NCBI GenBank assembly: GCA_937900875.1
Contig: CALCGD010000293.1
Location: forward strand, 1-37,900
DNA: 37,900 bases
Reading direction: 5' to 3'
DNA from: an uncultured Flavobacteriales bacterium
Lineage (GTDB): Bacteria > Bacteroidota > Bacteroidia > UBA10329
The position numbers and the translations under genes were made by a program. Below the pieces are notes generated by a model. The model saw only the letters and a list, made by a program, of their open reading frames with translations, was not told the DNA's origin and did not search any database. This document shows positions 22,547 to 31,683 of the stretch, in pieces (the stretch's first letter is position 1; every line of letters begins with the position of its first letter).

Positions 22547-25180
22547 TTAAGGGTCGAACTCAATTTCAAATCCACCTTCAGTCTCAGTTTCTTCTTCATC
22601 TGCAGAGAAAAAGCCTTTTTTCTTTTTCTTTTTTTCGGTAGGCTTTGCTTCTGATGTATTGTCAGATTCGGTAGGTTTTTTCTCGCTGGTTGAGTGCTCT
22701 TCTTCTAATCGAAATTGCACCTCATCAGATTCTTCTTTAGTCACTTTTTTGCCGCCAAATTCTTCCTGAAATAGCTGCTTAATCGTTTGTCCTTCGTTTT
22801 TGAAATCTTCCTTCAGCTTTTGTTTAACCTCTCGTTTATCGAACCCGACTTTAATATCTCCTGGTTTTCCTCTAACCCACAGAAATAGCCTTGTTTTCCC
22901 TTTTTCATCGATAATCTCATGGCCATCAAACGTTTTCTGCTTTTTGGCCTTCCTACGCAGCAAATCATTCAGCAACAGATTCACGTGATAATCCATTTCC
23001 TGGTTAAAAGTGTGCTCGCCAAACACTTGAACATTAAGAATGTTACTGGACACCGACATTTTTGGAATAATCAGTTTGCTGTTTTTTATGCTCAGCTGAT
23101 TTCGAATTGTGTCAAAAGCAACACGTTGCAGCTCATCTACACTAATAAATTTTGACATGGCCATCAGGGGTTCAAACTTGACAAGTTCTCCACCACTGAT
23201 TTCAATATCTGTTTCTACAATCAGTTTGTCCTTTAACAGTTGATAATTTTTGTCGAGATGAATTTGTGCTTGAATGTCGGCAGATGCTCGACCTTTCAAG
23301 GTATTGGCAGTAATTGTCTGTTGTCCGAAATTATCCCATTCAGAAAGAGCCCGACTCATGTCTATGCCCATTAGTTTCGAGTCTAATTCCAGCAAATATC
23401 CAGATGTGGTGGGCTCGAAAGATAAGTCTGAATGAATTTTTCCGCTTAACGCCATGAACTGCAATTCGGTAATGTCCAGTTTCTCATTTTCAAAAGAGAT
23501 GTTTCCAGATACATTTGTTGCAGTAAAGTCGTTGTAAATCATCTTGTTGATAGATGATTTTAATCTTATGCTAGTAGCTCGAACCGATTTTTCAGAATCT
23601 GATGTAGCAGCATTAAAATGCCATTCACTTGGTAATTTGGTTATGTCTAATTCATCTATTTGAATGCTCCCAGCAAGTTCGATAGGCGCATTCGGATCTG
23701 TTAGAATTTCCTTCAGTCTTGCTAATTCAACATCTCCGCTAAATGTGACATGACCAATTTTTCCTGAACAATTTTTCACGATGGTTTTGTCCATTTTCAT
23801 TTCAATCTGAGCATTAAAGTCCTCCATTTGAGGAACCCCGTCTTGAAATTTTAAATTGGCATCAACCAGATTCAATACACCAGACCAGCGCATTAGCTTT
23901 AGTTCAGCATTGGTGGTTTGAAAATCTTTTCCAAGCGGACCTTCAAAATCCAATGTCCACGAAATTGAGCCAGAGCCTTCTATTTCTTCTTGCACTTGCG
24001 CCACCATAATCAACTCTTCTAAACTCGATTTACCCGTGCAGTTTAATCGAAGCCTCGGATTGGAAAGGTCGGTAAGGGTTCCTTTTCCCTTTACTTCGCC
24101 AGTTGATGTCTTAAGTTCGAAAGAGTCGAAATTTATTTCCATGGCCTTCGACCGTTTAATGTCTTCCATAAAAAGACGTCCTTCAAAATTCAGGTCAGTT
24201 ACTTGTGTGTTCTGAAAAATGAGACTTCCTCCACGAGTACGAATGGTAGCGTCTAACCGTGGCCCTTGTGTTTTGGTGAAAGGTCCGTTCAGTGAAAATA
24301 TAACGTCTGACCTACCTTTGATACCCAGGTTGCCAATATTCTCAGGCATTTGAGGCCAAATGTAGGGTAGAAGGCCGCTTGGTTCAATGTTACCAGCATG
24401 CACTTTCATTTCCATGTTAGTTCCGCCTTCAATGCGGGTCCATTCAGCATCCAACACCATTTCGTTTCCAGCTAAAATGGCGTTGCCCATTTCTATAGTG
24501 TAGATATTATCGTTGGAGTTTATATTAAGAACACCCGCCAAGCTCAATGGCATTTCTACAACTCTATCGCTTCCAATTGTGGTTAGCCGTTCCATGTGGC
24601 CGTTTAAACTCAGACCCAATCGCTGGTTCTTATCCGTAAATCGGCCTTTAATTTTTGATTTGTTGGATAGAAACTGAATGTTAAGATCAACCATTCTGTC
24701 GTCATAATCTATATGTACGTTTTCGAGTGTAAGTATCTCAATGCTAAAATCAATTTTCTTTTTAGGTTCATCACTTTCAATGGTTTTCCATACACGAAAG
24801 TTCCATTCATCAGCGTTATTTCTGCGCAGCTTGATAAAACCGTCTGTCACTCTAATACCTTCAATAGTAAATTTGTTTTGCAGAATCTTAAAGAGATTAA
24901 ACTGTACGAATGCTTTTTCCACTCGTATCAGCGTATCAGACTTATAAGAATCTTGAATTTGAATGTCGGAAATCTCAACCGCCACTAAAGGAAAATCTTT
25001 CCAAAGAGATAGAACTACATCTTCATTAAAAGTTAAGTCAGTAACAATAGTAGCTCTAACAGCATCCAATGCGTAAGCCTCCAAATCATCTGCATATTTC
25101 CAAGTAACAAACCCAGCCAAACTGGCCACTAATACAATTAGTAGAAAGAGAATGAATACAACACGTTTTATCCAGATCAT
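22547..25180 (-). CDS. AsmA-like envelope protein
   Basis: The 877-residue protein has one N-terminal membrane helix (about 5-27) followed by a long beta-rich periplasmic region with an AsmA-type start: WKDFPLVAVEISDIQI and LFKILQNKFTIEGIRV. An AsmA_2-like C-terminal region ends near residue 800. This family forms inner-membrane-anchored bridge-like lipid transport proteins in the envelope; the specific cargo here is unknown. The last ~80 residues are low complexity (Glu/Lys/Thr, with a run of Lys), ending in a Glu-rich tail. It is the first gene of a minus-strand operon with the histidine kinase, hemW and exosortase. Confidence 0.87.
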   Translation of the reverse strand: MIWIKRVVFILFLLIVLVASLAGFVTWKYADDLEAYALDAVRATIVTDLTFNEDVVLSLWKDFPLVAVEISDIQIQDSYKSDTLIRVEKAFVQFNLFKILQNKFTIEGIRVTDGFIKLRRNNADEWNFRVWKTIESDEPKKKIDFSIEILTLENVHIDYDDRMVDLNIQFLSNKSKIKGRFTDKNQRLGLSLNGHMERLTTIGSDRVVEMPLSLAGVLNINSNDNIYTIEMGNAILAGNEMVLDAEWTRIEGGTNMEMKVHAGNIEPSGLLPYIWPQMPENIGNLGIKGRSDVIFSLNGPFTKTQGPRLDATIRTRGGSLIFQNTQVTDLNFEGRLFMEDIKRSKAMEINFDSFELKTSTGEVKGKGTLTDLSNPRLRLNCTGKSSLEELIMVAQVQEEIEGSGSISWTLDFEGPLGKDFQTTNAELKLMRWSGVLNLVDANLKFQDGVPQMEDFNAQIEMKMDKTIVKNCSGKIGHVTFSGDVELARLKEILTDPNAPIELAGSIQIDELDITKLPSEWHFNAATSDSEKSVRATSIRLKSSINKMIYNDFTATNVSGNISFENEKLDITELQFMALSGKIHSDLSFEPTTSGYLLELDSKLMGIDMSRALSEWDNFGQQTITANTLKGRASADIQAQIHLDKNYQLLKDKLIVETDIEISGGELVKFEPLMAMSKFISVDELQRVAFDTIRNQLSIKNSKLIIPKMSVSSNILNVQVFGEHTFNQEMDYHVNLLLNDLLRRKAKKQKTFDGHEIIDEKGKTRLFLWVRGKPGDIKVGFDKREVKQKLKEDFKNEGQTIKQLFQEEFGGKKVTKEESDEVQFRLEEEHSTSEKKPTESDNTSEAKPTEKKKKKKGFFSADEEETETEGGFEIEFDP

Positions 25181-25376
25181 GCTTTAATACAAATGTATTG
25201 GCCTGCCAAATGGTAACGCATCAGTACTAAAAGAAGTATTCAATTGTGGTTGTTGATAACGTTTTCGCTTTAAAAAGGGTGTTGAAATCTAATTATTAGC
25301 TTTTTATTAACAGTTTGTTTTGGGCTTTGTTGTTTTTGATAGCTTGCACCCTCTCATAAACCAAACCTATTACCTC

Positions 25377-25583
25377 ATGAAAAAATCTACATTGTTTGGC
25401 AACGTACTTGTTGCAATTTTCTGTGCAGCTTTCGTTGCATGTTCATCTCCAGCTACTGAAGAAGCTCCTGCTGAGGAAGCTACTGAAGAAGTTGTGGCTG
25501 AAGAAGTAGAAGAGGCTGTTGAAGCAGTTGAAGCTGCTGTTGATAGCTTAGCTACTGAAGTTGAAGCAGCTGTTGCAGAGTAA
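25377..25583 (+). CDS. Small acidic lipoprotein
   Basis: From the ATG at 25377 the protein has 68 residues: a lipoprotein signal peptide ending AAFVAC, then an almost pure Glu/Ala/Val/Thr/Pro tail (EEAPAEEATEEVVAEEVEEA and similar). The in-frame extension to 25320 would place non-signal residues before the signal peptide and is not preferred. The tail resembles a disordered or coiled, strongly negative segment and has no recognisable domain. A perfect terminator hairpin begins 20 bases after the stop. Such tiny lipoproteins are common in Bacteroidota, but this one cannot be assigned a function. Confidence 0.7.
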   Translation: MKKSTLFGNVLVAIFCAAFVACSSPATEEAPAEEATEEVVAEEVEEAVEAVEAAVDSLATEVEAAVAE

Positions 25584-25602
25584 ATTATCGCAATTGATAA
25601 TG

Positions 25603-25634
25603 AAAAAAGGCTGAGCATTTGCTCAGCCTTTTTT
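25603..25634. terminator. Bidirectional terminator
   Basis: AAAAAAGGCTGAGC (25603-25616) pairs perfectly with GCTCAGCCTTTTTT (25621-25634) across a 4-base loop. It separates the small lipoprotein gene from the convergent fahA gene and can end transcription from both sides. Confidence 0.88.
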
Positions 25635-25656
25635 ATTGCCGTAATAATGCAGCTGG

Positions 25657-26901
25657 TTAGATAGCTGGTAGTATTTTGCTTCGTACTTCACCGAAACCAA
25701 TACGATTTCCGTCTTTTTCGCAGAACGCTTTCATAATTACTGAATCTCCGTCCTGCAGAAATTTTCTTTCTGTTCCATCAGGCATAGAAACTGGTTTGGT
25801 TCCTTTCCAAGAGATTTCAAGCATAGACCCATAACTATCTGGTGCCGGTCCAGAAAGAGTCCCAGATCCGCACATATCACCTACCTGCATGTTACATCCA
25901 TTAACGGTATGATGTGCTAATTGCTGAGCCATGCTCCAATACATGTACTTGAAATTGCTGTTCGATACAGTTTTTGAATCACCATTGGAAGTTTCAATAA
26001 TTGCCTCCAAATTGATGTCGAAGTTGTGGTCTTTCTTCATCTCTAAGTATGGAAGAACCTTTGGGTCTTGCGTAGGACTTGCGGTTCTGAAAGGCTCCAA
26101 CGCCTCCATGGTAATAATCCATGGAGAGATGGATGACGCAAAGTTTTTTCCTAGAAATGGTCCCAATGGAACATATTCCCATTTCTGAATATCTCTGGCA
26201 CTCCAATCATTGAAAACCACCATGCCGAAGATGTGGTCTTCGGCCTTTTCAACAGAAACTGAACTCCCTAGATCATTCGATTTTCCAACGATAAACGCCA
26301 TTTCCAACTCAAAATCTAACAGGCGACATGGTCCGAAAGAAGGCACGTCTGCATCATCTGCTTTGGTCTGACCTTTTGGTCGATGTACTGGTGTGCCACT
26401 TACAACAATAGAAGATGACCTGCCGTGATAACCCACTGGTAAATGCGACCAGTTTGGGAACAGTGCATTTGCTGGATCGCGAAATAGCGTTCCAACATTT
26501 GTGGCGTGCTCTTTACTGCTATAGAAATCCGTGTAGTCACCAACCCTTACAGGCAAATGCATTTGTACTTCATCCAATTTCCATAGCGCATCAATTACCA
26601 ACTGTTCGTTACCTTGAAGTTGGCTGTTTTCTGTACTAAATAATTCCTGAATTCGTGCTCTGGTGGCATTGGTAACTAGCTTTCCTAGTGAAATAAAATC
26701 GTTTAAAACGGATTGACTGAAAGCTTCTTCTGGAAGGCTTATTCCAGAGAATAATCCAGCCTTGTGCAACACATCAAGATCAACTATTGTGTTTCCAATT
26801 CTGGTTGCCGCACGCAGGCCGTTATTCTTACTGTAAATTCCGAAAGGAATGTTTTCTAAACTAAAATCACTGTTTGAGGGAATGTCAATCCAACTGCTCA
26901 T
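25657..26901 (-). CDS. fahA: Fumarylacetoacetase
   Basis: The 414-residue enzyme catalyses the last step of tyrosine and phenylalanine catabolism, hydrolysing fumarylacetoacetate to fumarate and acetoacetate. The metal site is intact: D125 in DYTDFYSS, E198 and E200 in LDFELEMAF, and D232 in FNDWSARDIQ. The catalytic His corresponds to H132 in SSKEHATNVG. GYHGRSSSIV (158-167) and the N-terminal domain are also typical. The rest of the homogentisate pathway is not in this window. The gene is monocistronic, with a candidate -7 element (TACTTTTG at 26934-26941, minus strand) upstream. Confidence 0.96.
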   Translation of the reverse strand: MSSWIDIPSNSDFSLENIPFGIYSKNNGLRAATRIGNTIVDLDVLHKAGLFSGISLPEEAFSQSVLNDFISLGKLVTNATRARIQELFSTENSQLQGNEQLVIDALWKLDEVQMHLPVRVGDYTDFYSSKEHATNVGTLFRDPANALFPNWSHLPVGYHGRSSSIVVSGTPVHRPKGQTKADDADVPSFGPCRLLDFELEMAFIVGKSNDLGSSVSVEKAEDHIFGMVVFNDWSARDIQKWEYVPLGPFLGKNFASSISPWIITMEALEPFRTASPTQDPKVLPYLEMKKDHNFDINLEAIIETSNGDSKTVSNSNFKYMYWSMAQQLAHHTVNGCNMQVGDMCGSGTLSGPAPDSYGSMLEISWKGTKPVSMPDGTERKFLQDGDSVIMKAFCEKDGNRIGFGEVRSKILPAI

Positions 26902-26933
26902 GTTCTATTGCTTTTACCTGTTTTTAAGAATGC

Positions 26934-26941
26934 CAAAAGTA
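26934..26941 (-). promoter_or_regulatory. Candidate -7 element for fahA
   Basis: On the minus strand TACTTTTG matches TAnnTTTG exactly and would give a leader of about 25 bases before the fahA ATG. No TTG is found at the -33 spacing, so support is partial. Confidence 0.3.
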
Positions 26942-26996
26942 ACCAGTTGAACCGTTTCGGGCATACACGGAAGTCAGCTAACTTCGAACCCACTAA

Positions 26997-28655
26997 ATGA
27001 GACGTCTCAGAAATATATTTCTTGTTCTGTTCTTGGTGCTTTTTTGTGCTTGGGGAATACTTCAAGTTGTGTATTATTCCTTAGCACTCGACCCTCCGAT
27101 AGTAAACGAAATCCCACCGTACAACAGCCATCAGTATGATGGTTATACTGTTTGTGAAGCCAATTGGTACGGTCAGAATGAAAGTGGACTTTGGGAAGCT
27201 TATATGCATGGAGAGGCTTACGAGCGAGGAGTCATTTTTGGACGATTGGCAGAAGCGCAAATAGTATCTCAAGAAGCCAGTTTTATTGGACAAATTCAGA
27301 AACTTATTCCGTCCGAATCGTTCCTGAAAACCCTTAAATACGGGGTTGTTTGGTTCAATAGAGACCTACCCGAGCACGTGTCGGTAGAGATGCAGCAAGA
27401 AATTTATGGCGTCTCAAAAGCCTTCTCAGATGATTATGACTTTATTGGAGATAAATACAGTCGAATACTTAATTATCATGCAGCCCATGATATAGGTCAT
27501 GCGCTACAAGATTTGAGTATTGTAGGGTGTACATCCTTTGCGGTATGGAATCAATATTCTGAGGATTCAAGTTTGGTAGTTGGTAGGAATTTCGATTTCT
27601 ACATGGGAGATGAGTTCGCCAAAGACAAGATTATCCTATTCATGAAACCAGACAGTGGTTATGCATTTGCAAGTGTTACTTGGGCTGGGTTTATGGGAGT
27701 TGTTTCAGGAATGAACGAGCACGGATTAACGGTGACGTTGAATGCCGCAAAGAGTTCTATACCAAATGGCGCTAAAACTCCCATTTCCATTCTTGCAAGA
27801 GAGATTCTGCAATATGCTAGAACCATTGATGAGGCTTATGCGATCGCCAAATCAAGACAAACATTTGTGTCTGAATCTATATTGATTGCATCTGCAGATG
27901 ATAAGGCTGCTGCCATCATTGAGAAATCGCCAGATAGGTTAGACATCTATCGACCAAATGATAGTCGTTTAACGTGCGCCAATCATTACCAAAGTGAAAC
28001 ATTCAAGAATGATGAGGTTAATCTGCAGAATATCCATGATTCAGATTCTGAATACAGATTTGAGCGACTGAACCAGCTATTGGAAAGCAATTTCCCTATC
28101 AATCCCAGAGAATCGGTTGAGATTCTCCGTAACCAAAAGGGAATAAATGATGCCGAGTTAGGATTAGGAAACCCAAAAGCAATCAATCAACTTTTAGCAC
28201 ACCATGGAATCGTTTTCCAACCAGAGAAGAGATTGTTGTGGATTAGCACTAATCCTTTTCAAATTGGAGAGTTTGTGTGCTATGACCTCAATGAGATTTT
28301 TTCTGATGATAATCCGCTCGCTGGTAGTTTAGCTATTGATTCTCTCAACATTCCTGCCGACCCGTTCCTGAATTCACCAGGATATCAGAAATTCATTCTA
28401 TACAAAGAGTTGAAGAACCGACTGTTTGATAACATCGCATTAGGGAAAGACATTGAATGGAATGCTGGTTTAGAAACGGAATTTATAGCGAGTAATCCCG
28501 AGAGTTACATTACTTATAATATGCTTGGCGATTATTACCTTGAACAAGGTAATTTGGAAAAAGCGAAGCATTTTTACGAACTATGTTTAAGTAAGGAAGT
28601 CGCATCAGAACAAGAACGGAGTAAGATTCAACACAATCTAGCGGAATGCCATTAA
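26997..28655 (+). CDS. C45-type Ntn hydrolase/acyltransferase
   Basis: The 552-residue protein has an N-terminal membrane anchor (about 7-29) and a C45-type Ntn-hydrolase domain related to acyl-CoA:6-aminopenicillanate acyltransferase and phospholipase-B-like proteins. The nucleophile is C178 in SIVGCTSFAVW. Typical motifs follow: NFDFY (about 199-203), AGFMGVVSGMNEHGLTVTLN, and the tail region with CANHYQSE. In this family Cys becomes the N-terminal nucleophile after autocleavage. Residues about 505-545 look like a TPR (YNMLGDYYLEQGNLEKAKHF). It overlaps the PaaK-like gene by 10 bases, and the two are probably functionally linked. Confidence 0.85.
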   Translation: MRRLRNIFLVLFLVLFCAWGILQVVYYSLALDPPIVNEIPPYNSHQYDGYTVCEANWYGQNESGLWEAYMHGEAYERGVIFGRLAEAQIVSQEASFIGQIQKLIPSESFLKTLKYGVVWFNRDLPEHVSVEMQQEIYGVSKAFSDDYDFIGDKYSRILNYHAAHDIGHALQDLSIVGCTSFAVWNQYSEDSSLVVGRNFDFYMGDEFAKDKIILFMKPDSGYAFASVTWAGFMGVVSGMNEHGLTVTLNAAKSSIPNGAKTPISILAREILQYARTIDEAYAIAKSRQTFVSESILIASADDKAAAIIEKSPDRLDIYRPNDSRLTCANHYQSETFKNDEVNLQNIHDSDSEYRFERLNQLLESNFPINPRESVEILRNQKGINDAELGLGNPKAINQLLAHHGIVFQPEKRLLWISTNPFQIGEFVCYDLNEIFSDDNPLAGSLAIDSLNIPADPFLNSPGYQKFILYKELKNRLFDNIALGKDIEWNAGLETEFIASNPESYITYNMLGDYYLEQGNLEKAKHFYELCLSKEVASEQERSKIQHNLAECH

Positions 28656-29926
28656 AACAGATTGAAACAAGCGCTTTGGCGCGAGATAATTATTGGCTTA
28701 AAGCCTTGAATGAGCACATCGCATATTTGCGTAAAAACAGCTGGTATTACAAAGACCAGTTGGTTTGGGCCGGACCAGAAGCCATTGGTTTAGAAGAACT
28801 GGCAGACATTCAGAATTTCCCGTTCACAGAGAAAGATGACATCGCTAGTAGAAATGAAGATTTCCTTTGTGTACCAATGGAGGATGTAAGAGATATTGTG
28901 ACTACTTCTGGTACTTTAGGAGGTTCCGTGGCCTGCTACCTCACCCAACAAGATTTGAATCGTTTGGGAGTGAATGAAGCGGGCTCTTACGTTCTTGCGG
29001 GTTGTTCCAAGGCAGATACATTTCAGCTTCTAACTACAATAGACAAACGTTTTATGGCAGGGCTGGCTTACTTTTTAGGTGCTAACGAATTGGGTGCTCG
29101 CATAATTCGTTCTGGGCCAGGTGCTCTTCAATTGCAATGGGAGAGTATTCAACGATTTGAGCCAACGGTTTTGGTGGCAGTGCCAAGTTTCATCCCACGT
29201 TTGATTAGGTACGCACTCGAGAATGGCATAGACCCGAACAAGACCAGCGTGAAAAAAATCATATGCATCGGTGAAGCTATTCGAGACGAAAATCTCAACC
29301 CAAATTTCTTGGCAAACCGCATTGCTGCCGAATGGAAGGTGCAGTTGTTCTCTACGTACGCTAGTACGGAAATGGCAACTGCCTTTACAGAATGTGAAGC
29401 TGGAAATGGTGCTCACATTCAGCCAGAATTGATGTTTGCGGAAGTGCTCAATGATGACGGAAACCAAGTGAAAAACGGAGAGAGTGGGGAAGTGGTAGTA
29501 ACTCCGCTTGGAGTGGAAGGTATGCCTGTGCTTCGTTTTAGAACGGGGGATATTTGTCACTACTATGATGAGCCTTGCCGGTGCGGAAGAAATACACCGC
29601 GCTTAGGACCTATAGTTGGTCGAAAGCAACAGATGGTTAAACTAAAAGGAACTTCGCTTTACCCAAACGCCATTATTGACGAATTGAATGCAATGCAAGA
29701 GGTGAGTAATTTCGTTATTGAGTTGCACTCTGACGAAAACGGTCTTGATGAAGTGATTGTTAAAGCCATGCTGAGAGGGGAGAATGCTGTTGCTTCAGTA
29801 TTAGAAAAGCTCAGCGGCAAACTGCGTGTAAAACCACGTTTGATTCTCACCGGAAACGATGAAATAAATCGACTCAAGTTCAATGAAAACGAACGTAAAC
29901 CAAAGATTCTAATTGACCATAGATAA
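28646..29926 (+). CDS. PaaK-like AMP-dependent acyl-activating enzyme
   Basis: The 426-residue protein belongs to the phenylacetate-CoA ligase family. The P-loop-like motif is VTTSGTLGGS (85-94), the adenylate-binding motif is STYASTE (236-242), and RTGD (299-302) and CRCGRN (311-316) complete the ATP and lid regions. The C-terminal domain carries VGRKQQMVKLKGTSLYP, the usual PaaK-type hinge and lysine region. Members activate aryl or acyl acids to acyl-AMP and then to CoA thioesters. The substrate is unknown. Its start overlaps the end of the C45 gene, which may use the acyl product. Confidence 0.87.
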   Translation: MPLKQIETSALARDNYWLKALNEHIAYLRKNSWYYKDQLVWAGPEAIGLEELADIQNFPFTEKDDIASRNEDFLCVPMEDVRDIVTTSGTLGGSVACYLTQQDLNRLGVNEAGSYVLAGCSKADTFQLLTTIDKRFMAGLAYFLGANELGARIIRSGPGALQLQWESIQRFEPTVLVAVPSFIPRLIRYALENGIDPNKTSVKKIICIGEAIRDENLNPNFLANRIAAEWKVQLFSTYASTEMATAFTECEAGNGAHIQPELMFAEVLNDDGNQVKNGESGEVVVTPLGVEGMPVLRFRTGDICHYYDEPCRCGRNTPRLGPIVGRKQQMVKLKGTSLYPNAIIDELNAMQEVSNFVIELHSDENGLDEVIVKAMLRGENAVASVLEKLSGKLRVKPRLILTGNDEINRLKFNENERKPKILIDHR

Positions 29927-29979
29927 TCTGAATTGGTCTAAATTGTACTTTCAAAGTTCCTTAACGAATAAACCTTCCT

Positions 29980-30570
29980 ATGAAATTCCTGAAATACCTT
30001 CTTATTACCATTGTTGTTTTAGTGCTTGCTTTTTTTAGTCTTGGTTTAATTTACCCAGTAGTGGACTATGGTTCTGAGATTGTGGTGAGTAAATCAATTG
30101 AAGAAGCATGGGCTGTTTCAGAAGACCAGTCAAAGTACCATCTGTGGTTAGAAGGTTTTCAAAGTATGGAACTAATAGAAGGCGAATTCGGTGAATTTGG
30201 AAGTAAGTATAAGGTTATAGTGAATCCAGGTGAAGGACAACCGGATTTTGAAATGATTGAGACTCTTATTTCGAGAGAAGATTACGATCATATTAACATG
30301 CATTTTGACAGTGACATGATGGATTTTGAACAACTAATCACCTTTTCGGAAACAGAAGAAGGAGTTTCTATCAAGACCGAGTCTAAAGTGATAGGGAAAG
30401 GAATGATGATGCAATCTATGTTTGCGATGATGGAAAAAATGGGTGGCGCGTTTACAATGCAGGAGACCAAAAACCAAAATGCACTTAAAAAAGTGATTGA
30501 AGAGAATACCACCGATTACTACCCAGTTGTGGCAGAAGAACCCATTTCAGAAGTTGAAGTTGCTGAATAG
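29980..30570 (+). CDS. Membrane-anchored SRPBCC-family protein
   Basis: The 196-residue protein starts with a single hydrophobic segment (about 5-27) followed by a START/SRPBCC (Bet v1-like) domain: VVSKSIEEAWAVSEDQSKY, LWLEGFQSMELIEGEFGEFG, then VTFSE-like strands and a long C-terminal helix region. Such domains bind hydrophobic ligands in a deep pocket; the ligand here is unknown. The last ~20 residues are acidic. It follows the PaaK-like gene by 53 bases on the same strand and may be part of the same unit, though a weak intergenic region separates them. Confidence 0.8.
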   Translation: MKFLKYLLITIVVLVLAFFSLGLIYPVVDYGSEIVVSKSIEEAWAVSEDQSKYHLWLEGFQSMELIEGEFGEFGSKYKVIVNPGEGQPDFEMIETLISREDYDHINMHFDSDMMDFEQLITFSETEEGVSIKTESKVIGKGMMMQSMFAMMEKMGGAFTMQETKNQNALKKVIEENTTDYYPVVAEEPISEVEVAE

Positions 30571-30625
30571 AGACAATTCAACGTTTGCTATTGTATAGCA
30601 AGTTTTCTTGTCATTCCATTTTATG

Positions 30626-31201
30626 CTAGCTCGTCTTCTTTACGTATTGGGTAAGAATTACGATTTGCTGGCCGCCAACACGCCCTTCAATTTGTTCTGC
30701 ATTATCCCAAACTAAGGAGATATTACGAACCGCTTCGCCTCTTTTAGCCACAATACTTGAACCTTTTACATTAAGGTCTTTTATTACCACAACGGAATCA
30801 CCCTGATTTAGAACCACACCGTTGCTGTCCTTGTGAATAATGGCCTCGTCATTTTCTACTGCCATTCCTGCTTTGGCCCAAGCGGCAGTGTCTTCTTCCA
30901 TGTACATCATGTCCAACAAATCTTGTGGCCATCCTTCAGCTTTAATCTTGTTTAGCATTCTAAAAGCAACAACCTGAACAGCGGGAACGGTGCTCCACAT
31001 GCTATCGTTTAAACAGCGCCAATGATTTGCTTCAATTTTAGAGTCATCATTCAATTGCTCGTTGCAAGTTTCGCAGGCGCTTATAGAGCCATCTAAGCTT
31101 CCTTCTTTCGGACTAACACCAAAAGGCATTATGCCATTGTCAGAAGTGCACAGCTCGCACTTAGAATCACTCCTTTTGTTCAAATCACTTTCTAAGCTCA
31201 T
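30626..31201 (-). CDS. PhnA (YjdM)-domain protein
   Basis: The 191-residue protein has an N-terminal zinc-ribbon-like region with two Cys pairs (CELC and CETC) and a C-terminal PhnA domain (about 125-191) reading LNQGDSVVVIKDLNVKGSS, then KRGEAVRNI and QQIVILTQYVKK. The ATG at 31201 gives the usual start; the frame extends upstream to a TTG that overlaps the preceding gene. PhnA/YjdM proteins are named from the phosphonate operon but their role is not settled, and no other phosphonate gene is present. It lies 31 bases downstream of the TfoX-N gene, probably in one operon. Confidence 0.87.
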   Translation of the reverse strand: MSLESDLNKRSDSKCELCTSDNGIMPFGVSPKEGSLDGSISACETCNEQLNDDSKIEANHWRCLNDSMWSTVPAVQVVAFRMLNKIKAEGWPQDLLDMMYMEEDTAAWAKAGMAVENDEAIIHKDSNGVVLNQGDSVVVIKDLNVKGSSIVAKRGEAVRNISLVWDNAEQIEGRVGGQQIVILTQYVKKTS

Positions 31202-31232
31202 GTTGTCTTGTTTAGTGGTGGCGAATGTAACG

Positions 31233-31574
31233 TTATCCAATTATTTTATTGAATTCAAGTGCCTTTTCAATCCAGAAATCAAGGTCTGTTTCCGAATCAA
31301 ATCCATCTGGGTCGATAAACAAGAACCCGCGCATTACACTGCCTGTAAAATCCATTTGTCGGCTCCCATTTTGGAATATTAGTTGGTCGTGAGATGCTTT
31401 TCCAACCCGAACCATCAATCTATCGAGCCCTGTTTTCTTATCAATATCAACACCAACACACATTTTCTCGTTCACCATAAAAATGAGCCCACCCATCATT
31501 TTCTTTTCATCTGTAATGTTTGATTTGATAAGTCGTTGCCTTACGCGTTGTACCAAGTGTTCACTAAATGCCAT
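31233..31574 (-). CDS. TfoX N-terminal-domain protein
   Basis: The 113-residue protein matches the TfoX/Sxy N-terminal domain throughout: KKMMGGLIFMVNEKMCVGV (about 24-42), LMVRVGK, RGFLFIDPDGFDSETDLDFW and the C-terminal helix. In gamma-proteobacteria the full TfoX regulates competence, but stand-alone N-terminal domains in Bacteroidota have no settled role. The ATG at 31574 is divergent from rpoN with about 110 bases between. It is followed by the PhnA-domain gene. Confidence 0.88.
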   Translation of the reverse strand: MAFSEHLVQRVRQRLIKSNITDEKKMMGGLIFMVNEKMCVGVDIDKKTGLDRLMVRVGKASHDQLIFQNGSRQMDFTGSVMRGFLFIDPDGFDSETDLDFWIEKALEFNKIIG

Positions 31575-31683
31575 GTCTAATTTGTTTTTCGGAACTTGAA
31601 TCTAACGAACATTTATCATGGTAATTCTTTTTGGCACTCATTTTGGAATACCGACATTAGACCAATCGTAAAACACCACTCCC

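Noticed and set aside
25190-25197. Minus-strand TACATTTG as a promoter for the AsmA-like gene
   Set aside because: It matches the -7 consensus but would leave only about four bases of leader, and no TTG lies at the -33 spacing; likely chance in AT-rich sequence.
29075-29560. 161-codon antisense open frame
   Set aside because: It lies wholly within the PaaK-like gene on the opposite strand, its protein is low in recognisable motifs, and the sense frame explains the sequence.
31202-31240. Extra N-terminal codons for the PhnA-domain gene
   Set aside because: They need a TTG start that overlaps the upstream TfoX-N stop region; the ATG at 31201 gives the usual family start.
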